This document shows, piece after piece, positions 25,296 to 33,249 of a stretch of 64,000 bases of DNA. This DNA comes from Dokdonella_A ginsengisoli. Its GTDB lineage: Bacteria; Pseudomonadota; Gammaproteobacteria; Xanthomonadales; Rhodanobacteraceae. A model generated the notes under the pieces. It did not search any database. It was not told the origin of the DNA and saw nothing but the letters and a program-made list of their open reading frames with translations. The position numbers and the translations under genes are program-made. The stretch lies in the NCBI RefSeq assembly GCF_042652785.1, contig NZ_JBHSHD010000008.1, positions 398,599-462,598 of the forward strand, read 5' to 3'. How positions within the stretch are numbered: position 1 is the first letter of the stretch; every line of letters begins with the position of its first letter.

Positions 25296-25855
25296 CCGGC
25301 GCGGAAGACGCGGAATTCAAGATCGTCTTCACCGGCCCGATGGGCGCGGGGAAGACCACGGCCATCGCGGCGATCAGCGAGATCGAGCCGGTGCGCACCG
25401 AAGTGGCCAACAGCGATCGCGACAGCCATGCCAAGGAGTCGACCACGGTCGGTTTCGACTTCGGCCGCCTGACCCTGCCCGGCGGTCACGCGGTGCGCCT
25501 GTACGGCACGCCGGGGCAGGCGCGGTTCCGCTTCATGTGGAGCATCCTCGGCCGCGGCGCGGCCGGCGTGATCGTGCTGCTCGACGCCACGCGTCCGGAT
25601 GCGCTGGCGCAGATGGACCAGTTCGTCGACGCCTTCCTGCCGCTGGTTCCGGCCGGCGCGATCGTGGTCGGCGTCGGACGCAGTTCCGAACCCGGCGCGC
25701 TGGGCAGCGAGGACTTCGCCGCCCGGCTGGAAGCGCGCGACCTGGTCGTTCCGGTGCTGACCATCGACGCACGCGAGCCGCGCGACGTGCGCCTGCTCGT
25801 CCACACCCTGACCTGCATCCTCGAATCGCAGGCCTCGACCGGGAGCTGCCCATGA
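25292..25855 (+). CDS. MglA/CvnD-like small Ras-type GTPase with degenerate guanine-specificity motif
   Basis: The 187-residue protein has P-loop GPMGAGKTT (residues 15-23), a switch I threonine in STTVGFDFG, and a switch II of the form YGTPGQARFRFMW, typical of the COG2229 group that includes conservon CvnD and related to MglA. In the expected G4 position the sequence is VVGVGRSSEPG, with no NKxD or THxD, so base specificity is unclear. The GTG start at 25292 overlaps the upstream stop, and its own stop overlaps the roadblock ATG (ATGA). Such GTPases set cell polarity or signal with roadblock partners as GAP-like regulators. Confidence 0.85.
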   Translation: MTGAEDAEFKIVFTGPMGAGKTTAIAAISEIEPVRTEVANSDRDSHAKESTTVGFDFGRLTLPGGHAVRLYGTPGQARFRFMWSILGRGAAGVIVLLDATRPDALAQMDQFVDAFLPLVPAGAIVVGVGRSSEPGALGSEDFAARLEARDLVVPVLTIDAREPRDVRLLVHTLTCILESQASTGSCP

Positions 25856-26247
25856 CCCGCAAGCCGGCCGGCCGCGTGCCGCGCGAACTCGCCCGAAAAG
25901 TGCTGGAAACCTATCGCGAAGTCGGCGGCGTGCAGTGCGCCGTGCTGTTCTCGGCCGACGGCTTCGAGCTGGCGTCCTACGCGACCGATGCGGCGGCCTC
26001 GGCGCGCCTCGCGGCGATCGGCAGCTCGCTCGCCGCACTCGGCGGCGCGATCTCCGCCGAGGCGGGGCTGGCCGAGTTCGACCGCGCCACGATCGAGAGC
26101 CGCGACGGCACCGTCACGATCATGCGCGTCGGCGCCGGCGGCGCGATGTCGCTCGCCGTGGTCGCCGGACGCAAAGCCGTGCTGGGCCAGCTGCTGTGGG
26201 CGACGCAGCGCTGCAGCCAGGCACTCGCCGCCGTCATGAATACCTGA
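25852..26247 (+). CDS. roadblock/LC7 domain protein (MglB/CvnB-like), copy 1
   Basis: The 131-residue protein consists of one roadblock/LC7 domain: an initial helix, GGVQCAVLFSADGFELAS strand pair, the LAAIGSSLAALGGAISAE helix, ATIESRDGTVTIMRV and a final helix after GAMSLAVVAGR. MglB and CvnB homologues act as GTPase-activating or scaffolding partners of the adjacent small GTPase. It overlaps the GTPase stop by 4 bases (ATGA), so equal expression is expected. Cytoplasmic. Confidence 0.85.
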   Translation: MTRKPAGRVPRELARKVLETYREVGGVQCAVLFSADGFELASYATDAAASARLAAIGSSLAALGGAISAEAGLAEFDRATIESRDGTVTIMRVGAGGAMSLAVVAGRKAVLGQLLWATQRCSQALAAVMNT

Positions 26248-26314
26248 GTCCGCGCGCGGGACGAGGCACCCGCCGCGGAACCGAAGCCCGATGTCTCACA
26301 GAGGAAACGACCCG

Positions 26315-26674
26315 ATGGCCAACATCAACGAAAGTCTGGCGAAACTGCTCGAAGTCGACGGCGCGCTGTGCGACGCCATCGTGGACGCCAACAGCGGCAT
26401 GCTGCTCGGCAAGGCCGGCGCCGGCCTGGACCTGGACCTCGCCGCGGCCGGCAACACCGAAGTGGTGCGCGCGAAGATGAAGACGATGAAATCGCTCGGT
26501 CTCAACGACACCATCGAGGACATCCTCATCACGCTCGGCAAGCAGTACCACATCATCCGGCCGATCGCGTCCAAGCCGGGGCTCTTCATCTACCTCGTGC
26601 TGGACAAGGCGCGCTCCAATCTCGCCCTCGCCCGCCGCGCGACGCAGGACGTGGAGCAGACCCTGGAGCTCTGA
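26315..26674 (+). CDS. roadblock/LC7-like protein, copy 2
   Basis: The 119-residue protein MANINESLAKLLEVDGALCD has the roadblock layout (helix, AIVDANSGMLLGKAG strand pair, NTEVVRAKMKTMKSLG helix, DILITLGKQYHIIRPI, FIYLVLDKARSNLALARR) but low similarity to copy 1, so it is likely a distinct partner rather than a duplicate. The start at 26315 follows GAGGAAACGACCC; an in-frame ATG at 26291 would add eight residues. It is 67 bases after copy 1 and closes the operon. Roadblock proteins form homo- or heterodimers, so the pair may assemble together on the GTPase. Confidence 0.7.
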   Translation: MANINESLAKLLEVDGALCDAIVDANSGMLLGKAGAGLDLDLAAAGNTEVVRAKMKTMKSLGLNDTIEDILITLGKQYHIIRPIASKPGLFIYLVLDKARSNLALARRATQDVEQTLEL

Positions 26675-26805
26675 CGCAAACCGCTACGCACCCGTTCCGC
26701 CGGACCGCGCGCTGCGGTCCGCGCGGAGCCGGGCGCACGCGATTCGCGCCAGGCGCATTCCGGGCGATCTGCTAGATTCGGCGCCCCGTTCCGGAGAGCC
26801 GCCCG

Positions 26806-28122
26806 ATGCGTCCGATCGCCCTCGCCTGCCTGCTGACCCTGGCCGCCCCGGTGGCCCACGCCGAGCCGGCTTCGCCGCCACCCGCGCACGTGGCGATCAC
26901 CGCTGCGCGACTGATCGCGCCGGAGCAGGGCAAGGTGATCGAGCATCCGCTCGTGCTGGTCGACGGCGACCGCATCCGCGAGGTGCGCAGCGGCGGCGAC
27001 GTTCCGGACGGCTACGAGAAGATCGACCTGGGCGCGGCGACCCTGCTGCCCGGCCTGATCGACTGCCACGTGCACCTGGGCGGCGACCCGACCCTGTCGT
27101 CGGGCAACTACTACGAGGACGTGCTCAAGCGCAGCGTGATCGACGATGCGGTCACCGCGCACGTGTTCGCGCGGCGCACGCTCGAGGCGGGCTTCACCAC
27201 CGTGCGCAATCTGGGCTCCGGCGCCTACCTCGACGTCGCCCTGCGCAACGCGATCGACGCCGGCCGCATCCCGGGCCCGCGCATCCTCGCCGCCACCCTG
27301 CCGCTCGGCGCCACCGGCGGCCACGCCGACGACACCACCGGCTTCTCGCCGTACATCCAGTTCCACGGCGCCACCGGCGTCGCCGACGGCGTCGAGGCCG
27401 TGCGCAGGCAGGTGCGCGAGGACGTCAAGCGCGGCGCCGACGTGATCAAGTTCATGGCCAGCGCCGGCGTGCTCAGCGCCGAGGAATCGGTCGGCGCGCC
27501 GCAGTATTCGCAGGCGGAGATGGACGCGATCGTCGACGAATCGCACCGCTGGGGCAGGAAGGTCGCCGCGCACGCGCACGGCGCCGAGGCGATCAAGATG
27601 GCGATCAAGGCCGGCGTGGACTCGGTCGAGCATTCCAGCCTGATCGACGACGAGGGACTCAAGCTCGCCAGGCAGCACGGCACCTGGCTGGTGTTCGACG
27701 TCTACAACGACGACTACATCCTTTCCGAGTACGCGCGCCTGGGCTATCCGGCGACGATGGTGGAGAAGGAAAAGAAAGTCGGCCGCCTGCAGCGCGAAAG
27801 CTTCCGCCGCGCCGTGCAGGCCGGCGAGAAGCTCGCCTTCGGCACCGACGCCGGCGTCTATCCGCACGGCTGGAACGGCAAGCAGTTCGCCAAGATGGTC
27901 GAATGGGGCATGACGCCGATGCAGGCGATCCAGGCCGCGACGACCAACGCCGCCGAGCTGCTCGGCCGCGCCGACCGCATCGGCGCGGTCAAGCCCGGCT
28001 ACTACGCCGACCTCGTCGCGGTGAGCGGCGATCCGCTCGCAGACGTGGCTACGCTCGAACGCGTCGGTTTCGTCATGAAGGGCGGCGCGGTGGTCAGGAA
28101 CGAGGTCGCGCCGAAGCCCTAG
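26806..28122 (+). CDS. exported amidohydrolase (imidazolonepropionase/prolidase-like)
   Basis: The 438-residue protein has a signal peptide (residues 1-20, ending VAHAE) and the amidohydrolase fold: TLLPGLIDCHVHLGG with the HxH metal site, VIKFMASAGV around the lysine, AHAHGAEAIKMAIKAGVDSVEHSS for the next histidines and AFGTDAGVYPHG with the final aspartate. This pattern fits secreted Xaa-Pro dipeptidase-like or peptide/lactone amidohydrolases with one or two metals. The substrate is unknown. It does not carry the DGFD tail. Confidence 0.85.
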   Translation: MRPIALACLLTLAAPVAHAEPASPPPAHVAITAARLIAPEQGKVIEHPLVLVDGDRIREVRSGGDVPDGYEKIDLGAATLLPGLIDCHVHLGGDPTLSSGNYYEDVLKRSVIDDAVTAHVFARRTLEAGFTTVRNLGSGAYLDVALRNAIDAGRIPGPRILAATLPLGATGGHADDTTGFSPYIQFHGATGVADGVEAVRRQVREDVKRGADVIKFMASAGVLSAEESVGAPQYSQAEMDAIVDESHRWGRKVAAHAHGAEAIKMAIKAGVDSVEHSSLIDDEGLKLARQHGTWLVFDVYNDDYILSEYARLGYPATMVEKEKKVGRLQRESFRRAVQAGEKLAFGTDAGVYPHGWNGKQFAKMVEWGMTPMQAIQAATTNAAELLGRADRIGAVKPGYYADLVAVSGDPLADVATLERVGFVMKGGAVVRNEVAPKP

Positions 28123-28439
28123 CTTTCACCGCTCCTGCTCCCTCTCCCGCTGGCGGGAGAGGGTCGCGGGGTGAGGGCGATCGGAGCGCGACGCTCCGAC
28201 TTCCCCTCACCCGCGCCTTTGGCGCGACCTCTCCCGCGAGCGGGAGAGGTGAAAGCAGGCGATGTCGTCCGGGCTCGGGTCGTTGTCCTCCCGCTCGCGG
28301 GAGAAGAACACACCGCTGCGTCATCCAACTGTTAGCCCTCTGCAAGTGAACCGTCACGCCCGGTTCGCGGCACCGTCATTGCGCGCACCGAAGCTGCGCC
28401 CGCCCGATCCGACCCCCTGCGGATCGCACGGAGCGCGTC
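28123..28439. repeat. intergenic palindromic repeat element (same family as in aceF and lpdA linkers)
   Basis: CCCTCTCCCGC-TG-GCGGGAGAGGG at 28140-28163, a TCGGAGCG-CGA-CGCTCCGA palindrome at 28181-28199, and CCTCTCCCGC-GA-GCGGGAGAGG at 28228-28249 form a full bipartite unit with CCCTCACCCGCG spacer. A truncated CTCCCGC-TC-GCGGGAG copy is at 28288-28303. No gene is seen; the region separates the amidohydrolase and phospholipase C genes and may act as transcript end structure. Confidence 0.85.
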
Positions 28440-30590
28440 ATGCAGTCCCAGAGCCGCCGCGATTTCCTGCGCCTGGCCGCCGCCTCGATCGGCAGCGCCA
28501 CCGCCGCCAGCCTGCTTCCCGGCGTGATCCGCAAGGCGCTCGCCCTGCCCGCCAACAACGCCACCGGCACGATCCGCGACATCGAGCACATCGTGGTGCT
28601 GATGCAGGAGAACCGCTCCTTCGACCACTACTTCGGCAGCCTGCGCGGCGTGCGCGGCTTCGGCGATCCGCGCGCGATCCGCCTGCCCGGCGGCGCACCG
28701 GTGTGGCAGCAGCCGAACGGCTTCGGCCACGTGCTGCCGTTCCGCCCGGAAGCCGGCGATCTCGGCCTGCAGTACATGGAAGGCACGCCGCACAACTGGC
28801 CCGACTCGCACGGCGCGTGGAACCGCGGCGTCTACGACCAGTGGATCGCGCACAAGGGCACCACCACGATGGCCTACTTCACGCGCGAGGACATCCCGTT
28901 CCACTACGCGCTGGCCGACGCCTTCACGATCTGCGACGCCTACCACTGCTCCCTGCTCGGCTCGACCGACCCGAACCGCTACCACCTGTGGACCGGCTGG
29001 GTCGGCAACGACGGCAACGGCGGCGGACCGGTGGTGGACAACTCCGAACTCGGCTACGGCTGGAGCACCTATCCCGAGCGCCTCGAAGCGGCCGGCGTGT
29101 CGTGGAAGATCTACCAGGACGTCGGCGAAGGCCTCGACGCCGGCGGTTCCTGGGGCTGGACGCAGGACCCGTTCATCGGCAACTACGGCGACAACTCGCT
29201 GCTGTACTTCAACCAGTACCGCAACGCGCAGCCGGGCGACGCGCTGTACGAAAAAGCGCGCACCGGCACCAACGTGCTCGAGGCCGGCGACTACTTCGAC
29301 GTGCTGCGCGCCGACGTGCAGAACGGCACCTTGCCGCAGGTGTCGTGGATCGTCGCGCCGGAAGCCTATTCCGAGCACTCCAACTGGCCGGCCAACTACG
29401 GCGCCTGGTACGTCGCGCAGGTGCTCGACATCCTGACCTCCAATCCGGAGCTGTGGAGCAAGACCGCGCTGTTCATCACCTACGACGAGAACGACGGCTT
29501 CTTCGACCACGTGCCGCCGCCGTTCGCGCCGTGGTCGAGTTCGGTCGGCCTGTCGACGGTCGACACGCGCGACGAGTTCTTCGCCGGCTCGCTCGCCTAC
29601 GGCGCCAATCCGTACGGGCTCGGCAACCGCGTGCCGATGATCGTGGTGTCGCCGTGGACGCGCGGCGGCTGGGTCTGCTCGGAGACGTTCGATCACACCT
29701 CGCTGATCCGCTTCATCGAGGCGCGCTTCGGCGAGGACTATCCGAACCTCGTCGAGACCAACATCACACCGTGGCGCCGCGCGGTCTGCGGCGACCTGAC
29801 CTCCGCCTTCAACTTCGCCGATCCCAACGCCGGCCTGCCGATGCTTCCGCCGACCGACGGCTATCTGCCGCCGGACCAGGACCGCCACGACGATTTCAGT
29901 CCGCTGCCGCCGGCCGATCCGGTCATGCCGGAACAGGAAACGGGCGTGCGCCCCGCGCGCGCGCTGCCCTATGCGTTCGACGTGACCGGCCGCATCGGCG
30001 ACGGCGACGGCCGCTACTGGCTCGACTTCGCCAACACCGGCGCCGCCGGCGCCTGCTTCCACGTCTACGCCGGCAACCGCTCGGACGGACCGTGGACGTA
30101 CACGACCGCCGCCGGCACGCAGGTGTCGGATTACTGGAGCGCCGCCGCAGTCACGCGCAACCTGTACGCGCTGTCGGTGTTCGGCCCGAACGGCTTCCTG
30201 CGCGAGTTCGCCGGCGACGTGCGCGATCTCGCGGGCGAACGCGCCCATCCGGAAGTCGCCTCGAGCCACGACGCGGGCGCCGGCGCACTCGTGCTGCACC
30301 TGACCAACCACGGCAGCGCCGACTGCGTGTTGACCCTGCGCGCCAACCACTATGCCGATCCGGCGCCGCGCACCGTCGCGGTCGCCGCCGGCCAGACCGC
30401 GCAGCTGAGCTGGCCGATCGCCGCCAGCGCGAACTGGTACGACCTGACCATCGACTCGGACCACGACGCCGGCTGGCAGCGGCGCCTGGCCGGCCACGTC
30501 GAGAACGGCGCGCCGAGCACCAGCGATCCGGCCTTCGGCGGCGCCGACGACCGCGTGTTCGGCGACGGCTTCGACAGCGCCCCGCTCTGA
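28440..30590 (+). CDS. Tat-exported phospholipase C (phosphocholine-type) with C-terminal DGFD tail
   Basis: The 716-residue protein hydrolyses phospholipid head groups if it matches its family. It has a twin-arginine signal with RRDFLRLAA (residues 6-14), the phosphoesterase domain (PF04185) with VVLMQENRSFDHYFG and STDPNRYHLWTGW motifs, and two C-terminal beta domains (DUF756 type), the layout of PlcH/PlcN of Pseudomonas. The C-terminus DDRVFGDGFDSAPL carries the shared tail, replacing the usual family end. Tat export means it folds with its metal before translocation. It lies downstream of a palindromic repeat unit; substrate choice between phosphatidylcholine and other lipids is open. Confidence 0.9.
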   Translation: MQSQSRRDFLRLAAASIGSATAASLLPGVIRKALALPANNATGTIRDIEHIVVLMQENRSFDHYFGSLRGVRGFGDPRAIRLPGGAPVWQQPNGFGHVLPFRPEAGDLGLQYMEGTPHNWPDSHGAWNRGVYDQWIAHKGTTTMAYFTREDIPFHYALADAFTICDAYHCSLLGSTDPNRYHLWTGWVGNDGNGGGPVVDNSELGYGWSTYPERLEAAGVSWKIYQDVGEGLDAGGSWGWTQDPFIGNYGDNSLLYFNQYRNAQPGDALYEKARTGTNVLEAGDYFDVLRADVQNGTLPQVSWIVAPEAYSEHSNWPANYGAWYVAQVLDILTSNPELWSKTALFITYDENDGFFDHVPPPFAPWSSSVGLSTVDTRDEFFAGSLAYGANPYGLGNRVPMIVVSPWTRGGWVCSETFDHTSLIRFIEARFGEDYPNLVETNITPWRRAVCGDLTSAFNFADPNAGLPMLPPTDGYLPPDQDRHDDFSPLPPADPVMPEQETGVRPARALPYAFDVTGRIGDGDGRYWLDFANTGAAGACFHVYAGNRSDGPWTYTTAAGTQVSDYWSAAAVTRNLYALSVFGPNGFLREFAGDVRDLAGERAHPEVASSHDAGAGALVLHLTNHGSADCVLTLRANHYADPAPRTVAVAAGQTAQLSWPIAASANWYDLTIDSDHDAGWQRRLAGHVENGAPSTSDPAFGGADDRVFGDGFDSAPL

Positions 30591-30597
30591 CGCCGCG

Positions 30598-31449
30598 TCA
30601 GCGCGGCTCGGCCGGCACCACTTCGCGCAGCACGACCTCGCGCGACGGCCGCGCCAGGGCGACGCCCTCGGCGTCGAAGCGCTGCTTGATCGTGCGCAGC
30701 AGGTCCGACTGCACGCCGCCGTAGTCGCCGGACCTGGTCCACGCGCGCAGGGCGAGCTGCACGCCCGATTCGGCCAGCTGCACCACCGCGGCCTCGGTCG
30801 CCGGCTGCGCCAGCACGCGCGCGTCGGCGGCGGCGACTTCGCGCAGCAGGTCGATCGCCCGGCCGACGTCGGCGTCGTGCCCGATGCCGACGGCCAGGTC
30901 CACGCGCCGCGTGCCGCGCGCGTTGACGTTGACGATCACGTCGCCGGCGACCTTCGCGTTGGGCAGGATCACCTCGCGGTTGTCGCCGGTGAGCAGGAAG
31001 GTCTGCATCAGGCTCACGCTCTGCACCACGCCGGAGATCGCGCCGACCTCGATCGAATCGCCGACGCGGAACGGCCGGAACGCCATCAGCAGCACGCCGG
31101 CGGCGAGGTTGGACAGCGAGCCCTGCAGCGCGAGACCGATCGCCAGGCCGGCGGCGCCGAGCGCGGCGAGCAGCGAGGCGGTCGGCACGCCGGCGCGGTC
31201 GAGCGCGCCGACCACCACCAGCGCGAGCAGCAGCACGAAGGCGAGATTGCGCAGGAAGTTGCCCAGCAGCGGATCGGCGCCGCCGCGCAGCAGCATGCGC
31301 TGCAGGCCGGCGGACATGCGCCGCGCGAACCACCAGCCGACCAGCAGGATGAGCAGCGCGACCAGCAGCTTGCCGCTCCAGCCGAACATCGTGTCGGCGA
31401 GCGCGCGCGCGCCCGACGATGCGTAGAATCCGCGCAGCCATTCGACCAT
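30598..31449 (-). CDS. MscS-family mechanosensitive ion channel
   Basis: The 283-residue protein has three transmembrane helices, the third being the pore helix with LGAAGLAIGLALQGSLSNLAAGVLLMAFRPFRVGDSIEVG, the MscS signature, followed by the beta domain with NAKVAGDVIVNV and a C-terminal alpha/beta region. E. coli MscS has 286 residues. It releases osmolytes under hypo-osmotic shock at the inner membrane. Convergent with phospholipase C by 7 bases and divergent from the GST gene. Confidence 0.9.
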   Translation of the reverse strand: MVEWLRGFYASSGARALADTMFGWSGKLLVALLILLVGWWFARRMSAGLQRMLLRGGADPLLGNFLRNLAFVLLLALVVVGALDRAGVPTASLLAALGAAGLAIGLALQGSLSNLAAGVLLMAFRPFRVGDSIEVGAISGVVQSVSLMQTFLLTGDNREVILPNAKVAGDVIVNVNARGTRRVDLAVGIGHDADVGRAIDLLREVAAADARVLAQPATEAAVVQLAESGVQLALRAWTRSGDYGGVQSDLLRTIKQRFDAEGVALARPSREVVLREVVPAEPR

Positions 31450-31533
31450 TGCATCCTCCGCACAGCGACGAGAGACCTAGGCTACCAAGCCCGGCCCGCA
31501 TCGCGCAGCGCCCTTCCTCCGCCGAGAATCCGC

Positions 31534-32166
31534 ATGTACATCCTCTACTACTCGCCCGGCACGGCCAGCATGGCCGTGCATCTCGCCCTGCTGGAAATCG
31601 GCGCGCCGCACGAGCTGCGCCGCATCGACATCGACGCCGGCGAGCAGAAGCAGGCCGATTACCTGCGCCTGAACCCGAACGGCACCGTGCCGACCCTGGT
31701 CGTCGACGGCGCGCCGTACTACGAATGCCTCGCCCTGCTGATGCTGCTGGCCGAACGCCATCCCGAAGCCGCGCTGGCGCCGGCGCCGGGCGCGCCGCAG
31801 CGCGCCACCTGGCTGCAGTGGATGGCGCACTTCGCCAACACGCTGCAGCCGGCGTTCCGCCAGTGGTTCTATCCGCAGGATTTCGCGCGCACCGAGCACG
31901 AGCAGGACTCCAAGGCGTTCGCGCGCCGGCGCATCGAGGCGGTCTGGCAACGGCTCGACGCGCACCTGTCCGCCGGCGGCCCGTATCTGCTCGGCGAATC
32001 GTTCGGCGTCGCCGACCTCTACGCGACGATGCTGATGCGCTGGTCGCGCAACATGCCCAAGCCCGCCACCGCGTGGCCGGCGGTCGCCGCGCTGGCCGAC
32101 CGCGTCCGCGCGCGGCCGAGCTGGCGGCGCCTGTACGAGATCGAAGGCCTGACCGAGTGGGTCTGA
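31534..32166 (+). CDS. glutathione S-transferase family protein
   Basis: The 210-residue protein has an N-terminal thioredoxin-like domain (MYILYYSPGTASMAVHLALLEIG, then PNGTVPTLVVDGAPYYECLALL with the cis-proline and E-[SC] glutathione contact) and an all-helical C-terminal domain with SFGVADLYATMLMRW, the N-capping box region. It conjugates or reduces with glutathione; class and substrate are undetermined. The ATG at 31534 gives the standard N-terminus. Convergent with the cyclase gene. Confidence 0.9.
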   Translation: MYILYYSPGTASMAVHLALLEIGAPHELRRIDIDAGEQKQADYLRLNPNGTVPTLVVDGAPYYECLALLMLLAERHPEAALAPAPGAPQRATWLQWMAHFANTLQPAFRQWFYPQDFARTEHEQDSKAFARRRIEAVWQRLDAHLSAGGPYLLGESFGVADLYATMLMRWSRNMPKPATAWPAVAALADRVRARPSWRRLYEIEGLTEWV

Positions 32167-32185
32167 GCGCGACGCCGGCGGACTC

Positions 32186-33091
32186 TCAGGAAACGGCTTC
32201 GGAGCAGACGCGGTTGCGGCCGCTCTGCTTGGCGCGATAGAGCTGCGCGTCGGCGGCGCGCATCAGGTCGCCGACCAGGGCCATGCCGGCGCGCCAGTTG
32301 GCCACGCCGATGCTGACCGTCACGCGGCGCGTGCCGGCCTGCGCATCGAGCGTGAGCGCGGCGACCGCGCCGCACAGCCGCCGCGCGAATTCGGTCGCCG
32401 CCTCGATGCCGTGCTCGGGCAGGATCGCGGCGAACTCCTCACCGCCGATGCGCGCGAGGATGGCGTCGTCGCGCATGCACGCGTCGAGCGCGGCGGACAC
32501 CTGGCGCAGCACGACGTCGCCGGCCGGATGGCCGTGGCGGTCGTTGATCGACTTGAAATGGTCGAGGTCGACGATCAGCAGCGCCAGCGGGCGCGCGTGG
32601 CTGGCGCTGCGCGCCAGCTCGCGGTCGAGCAGCTCGAGGAAATGGCGCCGGTTGTACAGGCCGGTCAGCGGATCCATCGTCGCCAGCTGGTAGATCTCGT
32701 CGTGGTAGCGCGCCTCGACCGAGGAACGGTCCATGAACTTCAGCACGCAGGCGCCGATGGAGATGTGGTCGCCGTCCTTCAGCTCGGCCTCGATGATCGG
32801 CTGGTCGTTCAGCAGGGTCTTGTTGGTCGAATCCAGATCCTTGATGCGGTAGCCGGACGGCTCGCGCCAGATCCGCGCGTGCTGGCGCGAGACGCTGCGG
32901 TCGACGATCTGGAATTCGCACTCGGGCGCGCGCCCGATCGTCACCGGCGCCGCGGCGACGTCGACGCGCTGGCCCAGCCGCTGCCCCTGCAGCACGACCA
33001 GGGACGCGGATTCGTCGTGCCCGTCACCCACCTTCGCCGGATGCAGGGTGCGCCGCTGCGTGGTGGTGGAATCGCGATCTCGTCGGATCAT
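32186..33091 (-). CDS. FHA-GGDEF diguanylate cyclase
   Basis: The 301-residue protein has an N-terminal FHA domain (TIGRAPECEFQIVDRSVSRQHARIW ... DSTNKTLLND, residues about 30-110), which binds phosphothreonine peptides, and a GGDEF domain with MDPLTGLYNRR and the active-site RIGGEEF near residue 230, so it should make cyclic di-GMP. The inhibitory I-site RxxD is RDDA here, so product inhibition may be lost. It is divergent from a Ser/Thr kinase across an operator, suggesting kinase output may be read by the FHA domain. ATG 33091 is used; a TTG at 33127 would extend it. Confidence 0.9.
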   Translation of the reverse strand: MIRRDRDSTTTQRRTLHPAKVGDGHDESASLVVLQGQRLGQRVDVAAAPVTIGRAPECEFQIVDRSVSRQHARIWREPSGYRIKDLDSTNKTLLNDQPIIEAELKDGDHISIGACVLKFMDRSSVEARYHDEIYQLATMDPLTGLYNRRHFLELLDRELARSASHARPLALLIVDLDHFKSINDRHGHPAGDVVLRQVSAALDACMRDDAILARIGGEEFAAILPEHGIEAATEFARRLCGAVAALTLDAQAGTRRVTVSIGVANWRAGMALVGDLMRAADAQLYRAKQSGRNRVCSEAVS

Positions 33092-33186
33092 GCCTGGGGA
33101 CAGCCGGTCGGATTTGTTGCGCTGCAAAGTCTAGCGCGCCGGGGCGCCCGGTTTTCGCTCGGCGCGGCGCACCAAAAGCGCTTATA

Positions 33187-33208
33187 CTTTGTGAGCCAGT
33201 TCACATTT
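33187..33208. promoter_or_regulatory. perfect CRP/Clp-type operator between cyclase and kinase genes
   Basis: CTTTGTGAGCCAGTTCACAT contains TGTGA at 33190-33194 and TCACA at 33201-33205 with a 6-base spacer, both half-sites perfect. Its centre is 53 bases before the kinase ATG at 33250. A TATACT that could be a -10 element overlaps its left edge, which would suit repression of the kinase or activation of the divergent gene. Confidence 0.7.
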
Positions 33209-33249
33209 TAAGCGTGCGCAGGGACCGCAGCGGAACAGGGGCCGCCGCC

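Noticed and set aside
28123..28349. Short frames through the palindromic repeat after the amidohydrolase
   Set aside because: They read the repeat as PSP/AGE-rich peptide, a known false gene pattern for such elements; no start or ribosome site.
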